A stretch of 64,000 nucleotides of DNA from Saprospiraceae bacterium (GTDB taxonomy: Bacteria > Bacteroidota > Bacteroidia > Chitinophagales > Saprospiraceae). The translations under genes and the position numbers were made by a program. The number at the start of each line of letters is the position of its first letter. The first letter of the stretch is position 1. Shown here one piece after another: positions 49,019 through 58,334 of this stretch. The stretch spans positions 1-64,000 of the forward strand of contig JADJWN010000014.1 in the NCBI GenBank assembly GCA_016716335.1. Direction: 5' to 3'. The notes under the pieces were generated by a model. That model was not told the origin of the DNA. It did not search any database and saw nothing but the letters and a program-made list of their open reading frames with translations.

Positions 49019-50052
49019 GACGGGTCAGCGTTCATTTGTTCTATGGCATCCGCTTTGGCTTTTTCTTTTTCTTCACGCTGCCGGAGCTTTTCTGCTTCCT
49101 CCTGTTCGTCTGCCAGATCGTAGGAGCGGATGATCTCTTTTACCAAGCGGTGTCGCACCACATCTTCCGAACCGAGATGTATCTGTCCGATACCATCCAC
49201 GGGTGCAAGGATCTGCAAAGCTTTGCGAAGTCCCGATTTCTGATGTCCGGGCAGGTCTATCTGAGACAGGTCACCGGTGATGATACATTTGGCAGAAGGG
49301 CCGAGACGGGTGAGAAACATTTTGAGCTGGGTGGTGGTACAGTTTTGCGCCTCATCGAGTATGATGAAGGAGTGGTCTAATGTACGTCCCCGCATGAAGG
49401 CTAAAGGAGCCACTTCTATCACCCTGTTGGTGATCAGGAAATTCAGCTTTTCGGCGGGCAGCATATCATCGAGCGCATCGTATAGCGGTCTGAGATAGGG
49501 ATCTACCTTTTCCTTGAGGTCACCCGGGAGAAAGCCCAGATGCTCTCCCGCTTCCACGGCGGGACGGGTGAGGATGATCTTTCGTACCATTTTATTTTTG
49601 AGGGCACGTACGGCGAGGGCTACTGCCGTATAGGTTTTGCCCGTACCTGCAGGACCGATGGCAAAGACGATATCATTCTCTTCGCTGCATTCTACCAGCA
49701 TTTTCTGGTTGCGGGTTTTGGCCTTGATGGGAGCTCCGTTTTTGCCATATACGATGACACCGCCGGATGCGTGCTGGCTGATTTTGTTGTCAGCTGCGTG
49801 GTCGCTGATGAGCAGGTCTTCCACCACCTGTGTGGACAGGTCGTGTTTTTCCTGGATCATTTTTACCATAAGCTCCAGTTTGGTTTTGACATCCTGGGTA
49901 CCTTTCTTTTCGCCTTTGAGTTTGACCTGATTGCCCCTTGAGGTAATCTGTACGTCCGGGTATGCCCGCTTGAGAAGGTTGAGTTTGGCATTGTTTTCAC
50001 CGTATAGTTCCAGAGGATCAATGCCTTCGATGGTTAAAATTACGTCACTCAA
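49015..50052 (-). CDS. PhoH family ATPase (PhoL-like)
   Basis: 345 residues. Walker A GPAGTGKTYTAVALAVRALK (about 133-152) and Walker B SFIILDEAQNCTTTQLKMFL are intact, with VEAGEHLGFLPGDLKEKVDP between, all PhoH-specific. An N-terminal KH-like or PhoH-N part holds LKGEKKGTQDVKTKLELM. The C-terminal tail is rich in E, K and Q. These proteins are linked to RNA metabolism and ribosome maturation. The stop overlaps the start of the OsmC gene. It is divergent from the SAM hydroxide adenosyltransferase gene across 136 AT-rich bases. Confidence 0.92.
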   Translation of the reverse strand: MSDVILTIEGIDPLELYGENNAKLNLLKRAYPDVQITSRGNQVKLKGEKKGTQDVKTKLELMVKMIQEKHDLSTQVVEDLLISDHAADNKISQHASGGVIVYGKNGAPIKAKTRNQKMLVECSEENDIVFAIGPAGTGKTYTAVALAVRALKNKMVRKIILTRPAVEAGEHLGFLPGDLKEKVDPYLRPLYDALDDMLPAEKLNFLITNRVIEVAPLAFMRGRTLDHSFIILDEAQNCTTTQLKMFLTRLGPSAKCIITGDLSQIDLPGHQKSGLRKALQILAPVDGIGQIHLGSEDVVRHRLVKEIIRSYDLADEQEEAEKLRQREEKEKAKADAIEQMNADPS

Positions 50053-50188
50053 TATGTATCGATGTTTTTATTAGAAGTTTAAATATGAATTATTGTTATA
50101 ATATTTTGTTTCTTTGCACACAAATATTAAACATTTTTATATATCAGAAAAATAATTCTGAAAATTTAATATAAAAAACATCTTCGTA

Positions 50189-50962
50189 ATGCAAATAGTT
50201 TCCCTGACCACCGATTTTGGACGAAGAGATCACTATGTGGCGGAGCTGAAAGCGGCTATACTATCCGGCAGGAAAGACCTGAACATCCTGGATATCAGTC
50301 ATGATGTGGACCCTTACGATATCGTGCAGGCGGCTTTTTTACTGCAGAACAGTCTGCCTTCCTTTCCTGAGGGATCAGTACATATTGTGGCGGTGCATTT
50401 GCATTACAGACGTAAGTCCGAGATTGTCGCATTTGAGCATACAGGGCAGTATTTCATAGGACCAAATAACGGGGTGTTCAGTCTCATATTTGACGACTTG
50501 CAGGAGGAGCAAATATATACTGTTCCGGAGGAAGGAGAAGCCGCCCGGTCTAAAACTGCACTGATCGCCCATGCCGCCTCTTATCTGGCTCACAGTCTGC
50601 CAATAGAGGAAATAGGACCCAGGGTGGCTGCATTCAACCGTAAGCTCAGCATACAGCCTGTGGTAACATCCAATCAGATCAGGGCAACGGTGATACATAT
50701 CGATCATTATGAAAATGTAATAGTCAATCTGAGGAAAGAACAGTTTGAAAAAATCAGGGATGGCAGGCGTTTTTCATTGTACTACAAGCAAAATGACCCG
50801 ATCACTTTTTTGAGCAGGGACTACGGAGATGTGGCGGTGGGGGATGTTCTCGCATTTTTCAACAGTGCGGGGTATCTGGAGATTGCCGTGAATACAGAGA
50901 GGGCAGCATCACTGCTCAATCTGCATAAGAATGAGACCATACAGATTAATTTTTATGACTGA
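50189..50962 (+). CDS. SAM hydroxide adenosyltransferase (DUF62, SAM hydrolase)
   Basis: 257 residues. Splits S-adenosylmethionine into adenosine and methionine, using water activated in the active site. N-terminal SLTTDFGRRDHYVAELKAAI and LDISHDVDPYDIVQAAFLLQ are family signatures; GPNNGVFSLIF and VIHIDHYENVIVNLR mark the substrate pocket and the C-terminal domain. Members are common in Bacteroidota next to phoH, as here. The ABM-domain gene follows 9 bases later, so the two are likely one transcript. The physiological purpose is unsettled; SAM-level control is the usual suggestion. Confidence 0.92.
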   Translation: MQIVSLTTDFGRRDHYVAELKAAILSGRKDLNILDISHDVDPYDIVQAAFLLQNSLPSFPEGSVHIVAVHLHYRRKSEIVAFEHTGQYFIGPNNGVFSLIFDDLQEEQIYTVPEEGEAARSKTALIAHAASYLAHSLPIEEIGPRVAAFNRKLSIQPVVTSNQIRATVIHIDHYENVIVNLRKEQFEKIRDGRRFSLYYKQNDPITFLSRDYGDVAVGDVLAFFNSAGYLEIAVNTERAASLLNLHKNETIQINFYD

Positions 50963-50971
50963 AAACAGGGT

Positions 50972-51256
50972 ATGATCACACGAATTGTCAAGATGCATTT
51001 CAGACCAGAGGAGGTAGATCACTTTCTGAAGATATATCATCAGTCCAGGCCGGTGATACTGAGTATGCAGGGCTGCCGGGATGTAACACTGCACAGACAG
51101 GCCGGGCGACCCGAGGTGATGTTTACCCTGAGTGTGTGGGATTCGGTAGCTGATCTCGATGCCTATCGAGGGTCTGCATTCTTCAGGGATACCTGGACCA
51201 AAACCAAATCCCTCTTCGAATCAAAGGCTGAGGCATGGAGCCTCGAGGCACTTTGA
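50972..51256 (+). CDS. Antibiotic biosynthesis monooxygenase (ABM) domain protein
   Basis: 94 residues, one ferredoxin-like ABM domain: ITRIVKMHFRPEEVDHFLKI, MQGCRDVTLHRQAGRPEVMF, and the paired motif VWDSVADLDAYRGSAFFRD. Such dimeric proteins include heme- and quinol-handling monooxygenases and many of unknown substrate. It follows the SAM hydroxide adenosyltransferase gene after 9 bases and is the end of that short operon. Confidence 0.85.
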   Translation: MITRIVKMHFRPEEVDHFLKIYHQSRPVILSMQGCRDVTLHRQAGRPEVMFTLSVWDSVADLDAYRGSAFFRDTWTKTKSLFESKAEAWSLEAL

Positions 51257-52032
51257 TGCATTGATTTTCAGGCAAATAAAAATATCTTGAAAATAATTCA
51301 TATATTTTACACTCATTTGAATGTAAATACATATCTTTGATTATCTTATTTGATAAAACGGGATAAAAGGGTCAACATATTCGTCAGGATTTATGTAGTG
51401 TTTTACCCGAAAAACAGATGGGAGCATCGGGTGGCTAAAGAGTACATCCGGCGGCTGCGGAAAATTTGGCTGATTCTGTCTGGAATTCCGCACCATTGTA
51501 AAAGTTATACTGTGAAGCCCTGTGGACAGTCAATTTGCTTTGCTTTCAATCATTGTCAGGTGAGCATATCAATGTATTTCAACAGGGTTATTGGCGGATA
51601 GCATGAAAGAAAATGGAGGAATGATGAGCGTAGGTATAGACTATCCTTTTCCAGCGGGTAATTTGCATTGACATTTCTGTGGCGCATTCCGGCTGAAAAA
51701 TGAGGTGTATATCAGTTTTCTCTGTTTTCCGACCATGTATCTGTGATACGGGCCGGGTTGTTGGACAATAATTTCGGCCACCAGGAATGCAACGGTTTGT
51801 TTAACAGAAAATTTTTACAGCCCATGATGCCTGAATTATTAGCGGATTTTGCATGGATTTGTATTTCAGTACTGCATATCAGAAATGTAGTGAAAACAGA
51901 TGCAGCGAGATTCAACAGTTTTAAGTATGGAGTAAAGGATTTTACCCGACGCTATGAGTCTTTGCTGGTTTCAAGAAAAACGGACTGAAACCGGAGGAGA
52001 TTACAAACTAACCAACCACACCCAATGAGAGA
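51257..52032. other. 776-base region without a recognisable gene
   Basis: Short reading frames of about 80 codons exist (51350-51601 and 51743-51988), but their products resemble no family and neither has a convincing start. A TATCTTTG box at 51332-51339 looks like a promoter and lies just ahead of the first frame. The stretch may hold a small RNA or the remains of a lost gene. No stable hairpin or tRNA fold was recognised. Confidence 0.4.
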
Positions 52033-53085
52033 ATGAAAACGGAATGTACCAAATATACTATTGTAATCAATGAATGGGATACCCTGAAGAAGGATATCCT
52101 ACGTATAAATCCTTCTGCCACCTTTGTATTGGTAGATGAGAATACAGAGAAATACTGCCTGCACCACTTTCTGGATCATACAGATATACCGGTCAAAATC
52201 ATCAGGATACCCTCCGGAGAAATACATAAAAACATCCGTACCTGTGAGCTGGTCTGGGATAGTCTCATCCGTGAAAATGCTGATCGCCACAGTCTGCTGA
52301 TCAATCTGGGTGGCGGAGTCATAGGAGATCTGGGTGGTTTTTGTGCAGCTACTTACATGAGAGGCATCCGCTTTATACAGATGCCTACCACACTGCTCAG
52401 TCAGGTGGATGCTTCGGTGGGCGGAAAACTCGGGATAGACTACGGTGGCTATAAAAATATGATCGGCCTGATCAAAAATCCGGAAGGAGTGTACATTTTT
52501 ACCGATTTCCTCAAGACCCTGCCTTATGAACATTTGCGCAGCGGTTTTGCAGAGAGCCTGAAACACGGTTTGATTGCGGACCGTAAAACATGGGAGGAAC
52601 TTTCTGCCCAAAAGGACCTGACTCAGCTGGACTTTGAACGGCTGGTGTACAACTCTGTAAATATCAAAAAATCTGTAACCGAATCTGACCCTTTCGAGAA
52701 AGGATGGAGAAAAATCCTTAATTTTGGTCATACTATCGGTCATGCAGTGGAGAGCTACTGGCTGGAAAAAAACGAACCGATTCTGCATGGAGATGCCATT
52801 GCTATCGGCATGATCAGTGAGGCTTATCTTTCATACCGTATGGGTAAAATTTCTGAAGAAGAGCTCTTTGATATCCGTAATGCTATCCTCAGATTATACG
52901 GTCATCATCCCCGAATGGTAAAGCCCCGGAATGAGATACTACGCAAAATGCAGCACGATAAAAAAAACCACAACGGCAGTATCCAATTTGCGCTTTTAGA
53001 CAGTCTGGGTCATGCCTATTATGATGCTCCTGTAGATGATATGGCGATAGCTGAAAGTTTGTTTTTTTACGAAGAGAAAATGTAG
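52033..53085 (+). CDS. aroB: 3-dehydroquinate synthase
   Basis: 350 residues. Second step of the shikimate pathway. The NAD-binding signature LINLGGGVIGDLGGFCAATY (about 95-114), the substrate-binding TTLLSQVDASVGGKLGIDY and the metal-binding LNFGHTIGHAVES are all complete, as are the usual Glu and His ligands. The ATG at 52033 is followed by 24 residues before the first strand, as usual for Bacteroidota. Monocistronic, between the gene-poor region upstream and a convergent membrane-protein gene downstream. Confidence 0.95.
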   Translation: MKTECTKYTIVINEWDTLKKDILRINPSATFVLVDENTEKYCLHHFLDHTDIPVKIIRIPSGEIHKNIRTCELVWDSLIRENADRHSLLINLGGGVIGDLGGFCAATYMRGIRFIQMPTTLLSQVDASVGGKLGIDYGGYKNMIGLIKNPEGVYIFTDFLKTLPYEHLRSGFAESLKHGLIADRKTWEELSAQKDLTQLDFERLVYNSVNIKKSVTESDPFEKGWRKILNFGHTIGHAVESYWLEKNEPILHGDAIAIGMISEAYLSYRMGKISEEELFDIRNAILRLYGHHPRMVKPRNEILRKMQHDKKNHNGSIQFALLDSLGHAYYDAPVDDMAIAESLFFYEEKM

Positions 53086-53444
53086 GATTTCAGGACATTT
53101 TCAGTTGTAATAAGGACTTTTTCAGTTATATATTAAACTGGGTGCTTCATTAGTAATTCAAGATCAATATCGAATGGTCAGTAATACAAGCTCTTTTGTA
53201 AATGTATAACGGTGTCTCATGTAGGTGGGCAAATAGTCAAAGCGGATTAAGACTGTATAAGATTTGCTGATGTACTTTCGGCTTTAACTGAATATTCTTA
53301 GTACTTATACCGCCATAAAGCTAAGAATTTAATGGAAAATTCAGTTTACCAAGCCATAGGAAATGATTACATGTACCGTAAAGAATCAGAATACAAAGAT
53401 TATAAGTACCTTAAGGGATCAAAAAAACACAATTCACTAAGGAC
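53086..53444. other. Intergenic region after aroB
   Basis: 359 bases, AT-rich. It contains a near-duplicate pair, GGACATTTTCAGTTGTA and GGACTTTTTCAGTTATA, about 20 bases apart at 53093-53131. A short frame starting at 53332 runs into the opposite-strand gene and is not believed. No gene recognised. Confidence 0.4.
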
Positions 53445-53984
53445 TCATCTGTTGAGCCACCAGCCCAGCCAGCCACCGCATAATGCCCAGGCTACGATGG
53501 CATCTATGAGATCCGGCATCGAAGGTACCTCAAACCAGATAGCTGTGGCATACCCGTTGGTCAGATATGAAATAATACCCACCGCGATGGATGCTATGAA
53601 GGTGATCTGAAAGCTGTTGTTAGTGATTTTCAAGAGGATCCAGCATAGCAGCAGGGCAGCCAGAATATTGGCTACAAGTCCCCGGACCATGTTCATCCCC
53701 ATATTGGTGTTCCATGATTTGTGATAATAGACCTGTGCCCATGGTTTGCCGGCATTGGCCTCCATTGCCTTTTCGTATTCGTCTCCCGAAGCACCTTCAG
53801 GTAAGCCGGGCATAAAATAGAATCCATCTTCTGAAAACTGTTCGCTGAGAAAGGATAGAATCGTGTCCTGTTTGGGGGTGTACCGCTGTTGAGGTGCATG
53901 CAGGTTGAGAGGACCCCAGGACAAAAACTGCCAGAAAAAGATGAGGATGCCGCCTACGACTCCCCCGATTGCTAATTTGTTCAT
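53445..53984 (-). CDS. Small multi-pass membrane protein of unknown function
   Basis: 179 residues. An N-terminal helix (AIGGVVGGILIFFWQFLSW), an extracytoplasmic loop of about 75 residues with YFMPGLPEGASGDEYEKAME, then three hydrophobic helices (LVANILAALLLCWILL, FIASIAVGIISYLTNGYATA, DAIVAWALCGGWLGWWLNR). The pattern is known from scattered hypothetical proteins of Bacteroidota and Acidobacteriota, but no named family comes to mind. The gene is monocistronic, convergent with aroB and divergent from pdxA. Confidence 0.75.
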   Translation of the reverse strand: MNKLAIGGVVGGILIFFWQFLSWGPLNLHAPQQRYTPKQDTILSFLSEQFSEDGFYFMPGLPEGASGDEYEKAMEANAGKPWAQVYYHKSWNTNMGMNMVRGLVANILAALLLCWILLKITNNSFQITFIASIAVGIISYLTNGYATAIWFEVPSMPDLIDAIVAWALCGGWLGWWLNR

Positions 53985-54216
53985 AAGTGAAAAGATTTGG
54001 TTGATTCAATGAATTGCCTTGAGAGGTAAAATAATTTACCCTGATCACAAAATTAAAATTAAAGTTGTGAAAATATATTAAAAAAGCATTATAAATATTT
54101 AAAATACCGGATTTTGGCAAACTGGTTGTAAGACTTAAATATTTGGATATAGCTTAAAATTACTTGTTGAGAGGATGCTGACTGGAGTTTAGACAAGCTA
54201 ATGCGCAGGATTTTTT

Positions 54217-54224
54217 TACATTTG
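54217..54224 (+). promoter_or_regulatory. Promoter -7 box TACATTTG before pdxA
   Basis: TACATTTG followed by CATTC fits TAnnTTTG and lies 42 bases before the pdxA ATG at 54267. No full -33 TTTG is seen. Confidence 0.43.
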
Positions 54225-54266
54225 CATTCAGTAATGAATTTGGCGAAATAAAAATTGAACAGAACA

Positions 54267-55316
54267 ATGAGGATAGGTATAACCATCGGAGATATAAACG
54301 GCATCGGGCCTGAAGTCATTATAAAGGCACTGTCGGTACCCAATATTATGAAAATGTGTACACCTGTAGTGTACGGGTCCACCAAAATACTTTCTTACCA
54401 CAAAAACATAGTGAAGGATTCATCCATACATTTTCAGGGGATACAGCATATAAAACAGGTGCAGGGAGGCAGGATAAATGTGATCAATTGCTGGGAGGAC
54501 AATGTGAATATCACGTTGGGCAAAGCGACGGCTGAAGGAGGCAAATATGCACATATAGCACTCGACAGAGCCATGAAAGATCTCAAGGAAGGCCTGATAG
54601 ATGCTGTCGTGACAGCTCCTGTCAATAAGCATGCCATGAAATTATCCAATTTTCCATATCCGGGTCATACGGAGTATTTTACGGCGCAGGATGGTGACAA
54701 GACCAGCCTGATGATGCTCTGCAGCGATGCACTACGGGTGGCTCTGGTGACCAATCATATACCGGTATCAAAAGTGGCGGGTTCGATAAACAAAGAGCTC
54801 ATCATGAAAAAAATACAAATACTCCATAAGACTCTGGTTGAGGATTTTGACATTGACAGACCGGTCATCTCTGTGCTTGGATTGAATCCGCATGCCGGTG
54901 ATGAAGGGATGCTCGGAGATGAAGAAGAAAAATACATTCGTCCGGCTATCATAGAATCCAAGAAAAACGGCATGATAGTCACCGGGCCGCATCCTGCCGA
55001 TGGATTTTTCGGCAGCGCACAGTGGAAAAAGGCAGATGCCATCCTGGCCATGTACCACGATCAGGGTCTGATACCTTTCAAAGCTCTGACTTTTGGTACA
55101 GGCATCAATTTTACGGCAGGACTTTCATTTGTACGCACCTCACCCGACCATGGTACAGCCTATGACATTACCGGACAGAATATCGCCGACGAATCTTCAC
55201 TCCTGCAGGCTATCTATGCGGCTATTGATATCAGCAGAAACCGCAAGGAGTATCACGAGGACAGAGCCAATGCATTGGTGCGTAAGGAAAAACAGGCTGC
55301 GGGCCTCGATGACTAA
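54267..55316 (+). CDS. pdxA: 4-hydroxythreonine-4-phosphate dehydrogenase
   Basis: About 349 residues from ATG 54267 (MRIGITIGDINGIGPEVIIK); a TTG four codons earlier is in frame but not needed. Oxidises 4-phosphooxy-threonine in the DXP-dependent route to pyridoxal phosphate. The three zinc-ligand regions are present: NFPYPGHTEYF, LNPHAGDEGMLG and MYHDQGLIPFK, and the C-terminal FVRTSPDHGTAYDITG is typical. Single gene; the stop lies 3 bases from the convergent beta-barrel receptor gene. Confidence 0.94.
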   Translation: MRIGITIGDINGIGPEVIIKALSVPNIMKMCTPVVYGSTKILSYHKNIVKDSSIHFQGIQHIKQVQGGRINVINCWEDNVNITLGKATAEGGKYAHIALDRAMKDLKEGLIDAVVTAPVNKHAMKLSNFPYPGHTEYFTAQDGDKTSLMMLCSDALRVALVTNHIPVSKVAGSINKELIMKKIQILHKTLVEDFDIDRPVISVLGLNPHAGDEGMLGDEEEKYIRPAIIESKKNGMIVTGPHPADGFFGSAQWKKADAILAMYHDQGLIPFKALTFGTGINFTAGLSFVRTSPDHGTAYDITGQNIADESSLLQAIYAAIDISRNRKEYHEDRANALVRKEKQAAGLDD

Positions 55317-55319
55317 CGA

Positions 55320-57797
55320 TCAGCCACCGGTAGGCGCAGTACCGCCTGTACCCTGAGTCTGAATGTCTCCACCCTGCTTCTGGTCGGTATTTTTGATTTT
55401 GGACTTTCTTTCTTTAAAGTCCACGCTACCGAACTTGTATCTGAAGTTGACTCCGATAGACCGGAAAGGTATGCTGAATGAGGTACGCTGAGTAAAAGCA
55501 GCGGTTTCAACATTGGAGTCGAAAAACTTATCTGCATGAAAGGGCTCGATGAGCGTAAGTCCAAGACTTGAATTCTTGAATTCCTTACGGATGCCCATAC
55601 CATAAATCGTAAAGGCAGGATTGTCTCCCTGAATAGTACGGACAGGCGAACGGAAAAATCCGAAGAAATCGGCTTTCAGTGTGCCTGAGAATTTGATTTC
55701 ACCATTCAGGAACAGATTGTATTCATAGCTCTGTCTTGAGGCCGGTTTGCCGTTGACTATACCGTTTGCATTATAAGTGGCAAAGTTACCTCCGGTTCTG
55801 AAAGTAAACAGGTTGATGGTCTTGGTGATAAAGCTGTTCAGCCCAAAGGAATTGTTGGTGCCGATATTTTTGTAAGTATTGACCGAGAGGCCGTTGCCGT
55901 CAATAGACAGAATCTGCTCGATTATACCATTGGTATGTCTGTAAAACAGTGATGAAAATGTGGTAAATCCTTTAAATGTAAGATTATATCCCAGTTCAAC
56001 CTGATGCACCACTTCGGGATCCAGATATGGATTGCCTTCGGTACGGTTGAGAAAGTCGGAGGTATTGTTGAAAGGATTGATGAATTGCAGGCTGGGTCTC
56101 TGAATTCTCTGGCTATAAGACAGCTTAAGGGTACGAAATCCCGGAAAGGTTCGGCTCAGTGTAATGTTGGGCAGGAAATTGTCATAGCCCAATCCGCTGA
56201 AATTGAGATCTGATGACTTGTCAAAAGCTCCTGAAATCTCAGTTTTTTCATACCGGGCACCAGCTACCAATGAGTATTTTTTGGCAATGAGAAAATTCAT
56301 GGAGGCATATCCTGCATATACATCCTGATCATATTTGAATCTTTCAATTACCGGTACATATCCTTCCGGAAAACTGAGCAACTGGGTGTTGTAGTCACTG
56401 ATGATATTTCGTATAACCGCCTTGGCTCCTGTTTCGAGTTTGACGGTTTTGGTAAATGGGTGGGTATAATCTACCTGAAGTGTGGTCTCATGATTTACAC
56501 CCTTGTTGAATACTTCTGAATCCCGGTTCAGAAAGGCAAGTTGGTGCAGTTCTCTGATGGTAAAGTCCTGATTGTTGTTTTGTCTGGAGTACTGCACTCC
56601 GAAGGACAGCTCCTGTCCTTCCCGATTTTCAAATTTTTTGGTATAATCTGTATTCCAGTCAAAACCGCCGAAGAAATTGTCTCCCTTGTTGGTGCGGTTG
56701 AAGGAATTGGAAAAATTGAGAGACGGGTCACTGAGCGATCCTGCTGTACTGCCATCGACATTGAAACCAAAACCTCTGAAATTCAGTGAACTGTTGATAC
56801 TGTTGTATCCATTGAAGTCATAAAAAGCAGAGATAGAACCATTGCCTCCCAAACGGGATGTATTCTGTTTGCCATCCTGTCTGAAAATCCTGGGTCCCTC
56901 AGTCGTCTGATCTTCTCTGTAAAATTTTACGATACCATCCACCGGATTGGAGTAAAAGATAGCAGCACCTGAGCTCAGACCAAAGCGGCCTTTACCTGCA
57001 TTGAGGTTGGTGAAGAGGCTGTTTTGTCTGTTGCCCACAGAGGCATTGACACTGCCTGCGAGCCCGTCCACATTCTGCTTCTTGGTGATGATATTGATGA
57101 TACCCGCACTGCCCTCTGCATCATACTTGGCGGAGGGAGATGTGATTACTTCCACTTTTTTGATCTGGTCGGCCGGAAACATTTTGAGTGCATCCGCCAC
57201 ATTGGTAGAAAACATACCGGAAGGCTTGCCATTAATGAAAATCCGTACATTCTGGGATCCTCTCAGGGATACATTTCCATTGAGATCTACGGAGAGCATA
57301 GGTACTTTTCGCAGTACGTCTGTGGCATCTCCACCTGCTATGGAAGCATCGTTTTCAGCATTGAATACCAGCTTGTCTGCCTTGCTTTCAAACAAGGTAC
57401 GCTCTTCTGTGATTTCGACTGCATCCAGTACGATACTGGCTGGTTTCATATATATATTGCCCAGCTTCACATCAGGGTTTTTGAGGGTGGTCTCTACCTG
57501 TTCGATTTTTTTCTCTTCGTATCCGAGGAAGGATATGTAGAGGTCATATGATCCGGTTTTGACTTCGTTGAATCTGAAAGTGCCATTTTCTTCAGACAAG
57601 ACACCATCTACAATGACGCTGCTTCCCTTATTTTTCATGGTAATGGTGGCAAATCCTACCGGTTCCTTAGTGATACTGTCCATCAGCATCCCCTCTATTT
57701 TACCTTTCAGGGTAGGCCCCTTATTACCTCCGAATGGAAACTGAGCCGTCAAACCAAACCCGGCTAACCCAAATATCAGGACTAAAACTATTCTCAC
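55320..57797 (-). CDS. TonB-dependent-receptor-like outer membrane beta-barrel protein
   Basis: 825 residues from GTG at 57797. Signal peptide ends GLTAQ; then a carboxypeptidase-regulatory-like domain (GKIEGMLMDSITKEPVGFAT, about 35-110), a plug-like region (LRKVPMLSVDLNGNVSLRGS, then AEGSAGIINIITKK), and the large barrel of the OMP_b-brl_3 type with LSYSQRIQRPSLQFINPF and EGNPYLDPEVVHQVELGYNL. It lacks SusC hallmarks and a SusD partner. The last 20 residues are rich in Gly, Gln and Thr, unlike a normal barrel end, and follow the final strand YKFGSVDF. Ligand unknown. Confidence 0.88.
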   Translation of the reverse strand: MRIVLVLIFGLAGFGLTAQFPFGGNKGPTLKGKIEGMLMDSITKEPVGFATITMKNKGSSVIVDGVLSEENGTFRFNEVKTGSYDLYISFLGYEEKKIEQVETTLKNPDVKLGNIYMKPASIVLDAVEITEERTLFESKADKLVFNAENDASIAGGDATDVLRKVPMLSVDLNGNVSLRGSQNVRIFINGKPSGMFSTNVADALKMFPADQIKKVEVITSPSAKYDAEGSAGIINIITKKQNVDGLAGSVNASVGNRQNSLFTNLNAGKGRFGLSSGAAIFYSNPVDGIVKFYREDQTTEGPRIFRQDGKQNTSRLGGNGSISAFYDFNGYNSINSSLNFRGFGFNVDGSTAGSLSDPSLNFSNSFNRTNKGDNFFGGFDWNTDYTKKFENREGQELSFGVQYSRQNNNQDFTIRELHQLAFLNRDSEVFNKGVNHETTLQVDYTHPFTKTVKLETGAKAVIRNIISDYNTQLLSFPEGYVPVIERFKYDQDVYAGYASMNFLIAKKYSLVAGARYEKTEISGAFDKSSDLNFSGLGYDNFLPNITLSRTFPGFRTLKLSYSQRIQRPSLQFINPFNNTSDFLNRTEGNPYLDPEVVHQVELGYNLTFKGFTTFSSLFYRHTNGIIEQILSIDGNGLSVNTYKNIGTNNSFGLNSFITKTINLFTFRTGGNFATYNANGIVNGKPASRQSYEYNLFLNGEIKFSGTLKADFFGFFRSPVRTIQGDNPAFTIYGMGIRKEFKNSSLGLTLIEPFHADKFFDSNVETAAFTQRTSFSIPFRSIGVNFRYKFGSVDFKERKSKIKNTDQKQGGDIQTQGTGGTAPTGG

Positions 57798-57963
57798 TTT
57801 AATACGATTTTAATATTTTGACAATACAATGACAAAAGTGATGGAATGTTTTTGACCTGCCCTAATATTTAGATAAATGCCTGATTTTTGACGCTTAAAG
57901 TATGTGGTAAACTATCTTGCAGTGCGTTTCCTCGTCAATATATGTGACTGTAAATGAATGGTT

Positions 57964-58149
57964 TCAGATGGATTCCGGTGTGATGCAGTCTTTGTGAACT
58001 GCCTTTGTTAATTCAATCTTAATGCTGTCCCCGGGGCGAATGCCGGTTTTTGATTCGAAAACGAACAGGAACAGATAAGTAATGACATGGCCTGCGATTG
58101 CCAAGGCAAGGCATACGGCCATAAATTGCAGTAATGGTTTTCTTCTCAT
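57964..58149 (-). CDS. Small single-pass membrane protein, hypothetical
   Basis: 61 residues from ATG 58149 (MRRKPLLQFMAVCLALAIAG). One hydrophobic helix (about 7-32) preceded by Arg/Lys, then a short hydrophilic tail with GIRPGDSIKIELTKAVH. No family recognised. It stands alone between the beta-barrel receptor and the response regulator on the same strand. A GTG start 8 codons earlier is possible. Its small size leaves doubt that it is real. Confidence 0.42.
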   Translation of the reverse strand: MRRKPLLQFMAVCLALAIAGHVITYLFLFVFESKTGIRPGDSIKIELTKAVHKDCITPESI

Positions 58150-58334
58150 GATAAACTCAAATTTTGATGGCACAAAGTTAGAGGTACTTCAGGATGCAGC
58201 GATACCTGTATTTTTTCTTAAATATGTGCTATATTAACCTTGGGAGTTAAAATTTTGAAATGATATGTTAATTCAGCGTATTTGTACTGATATAAACAGG
58301 GAGTTATTTTGCTGAATCCGCATTTTTATACACT

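Noticed and set aside
53332..53610. 92-codon plus-strand frame starting after aroB
   Set aside because: Most of it is antisense to the better-supported membrane protein at 53445-53984, and the short unique part resembles nothing.
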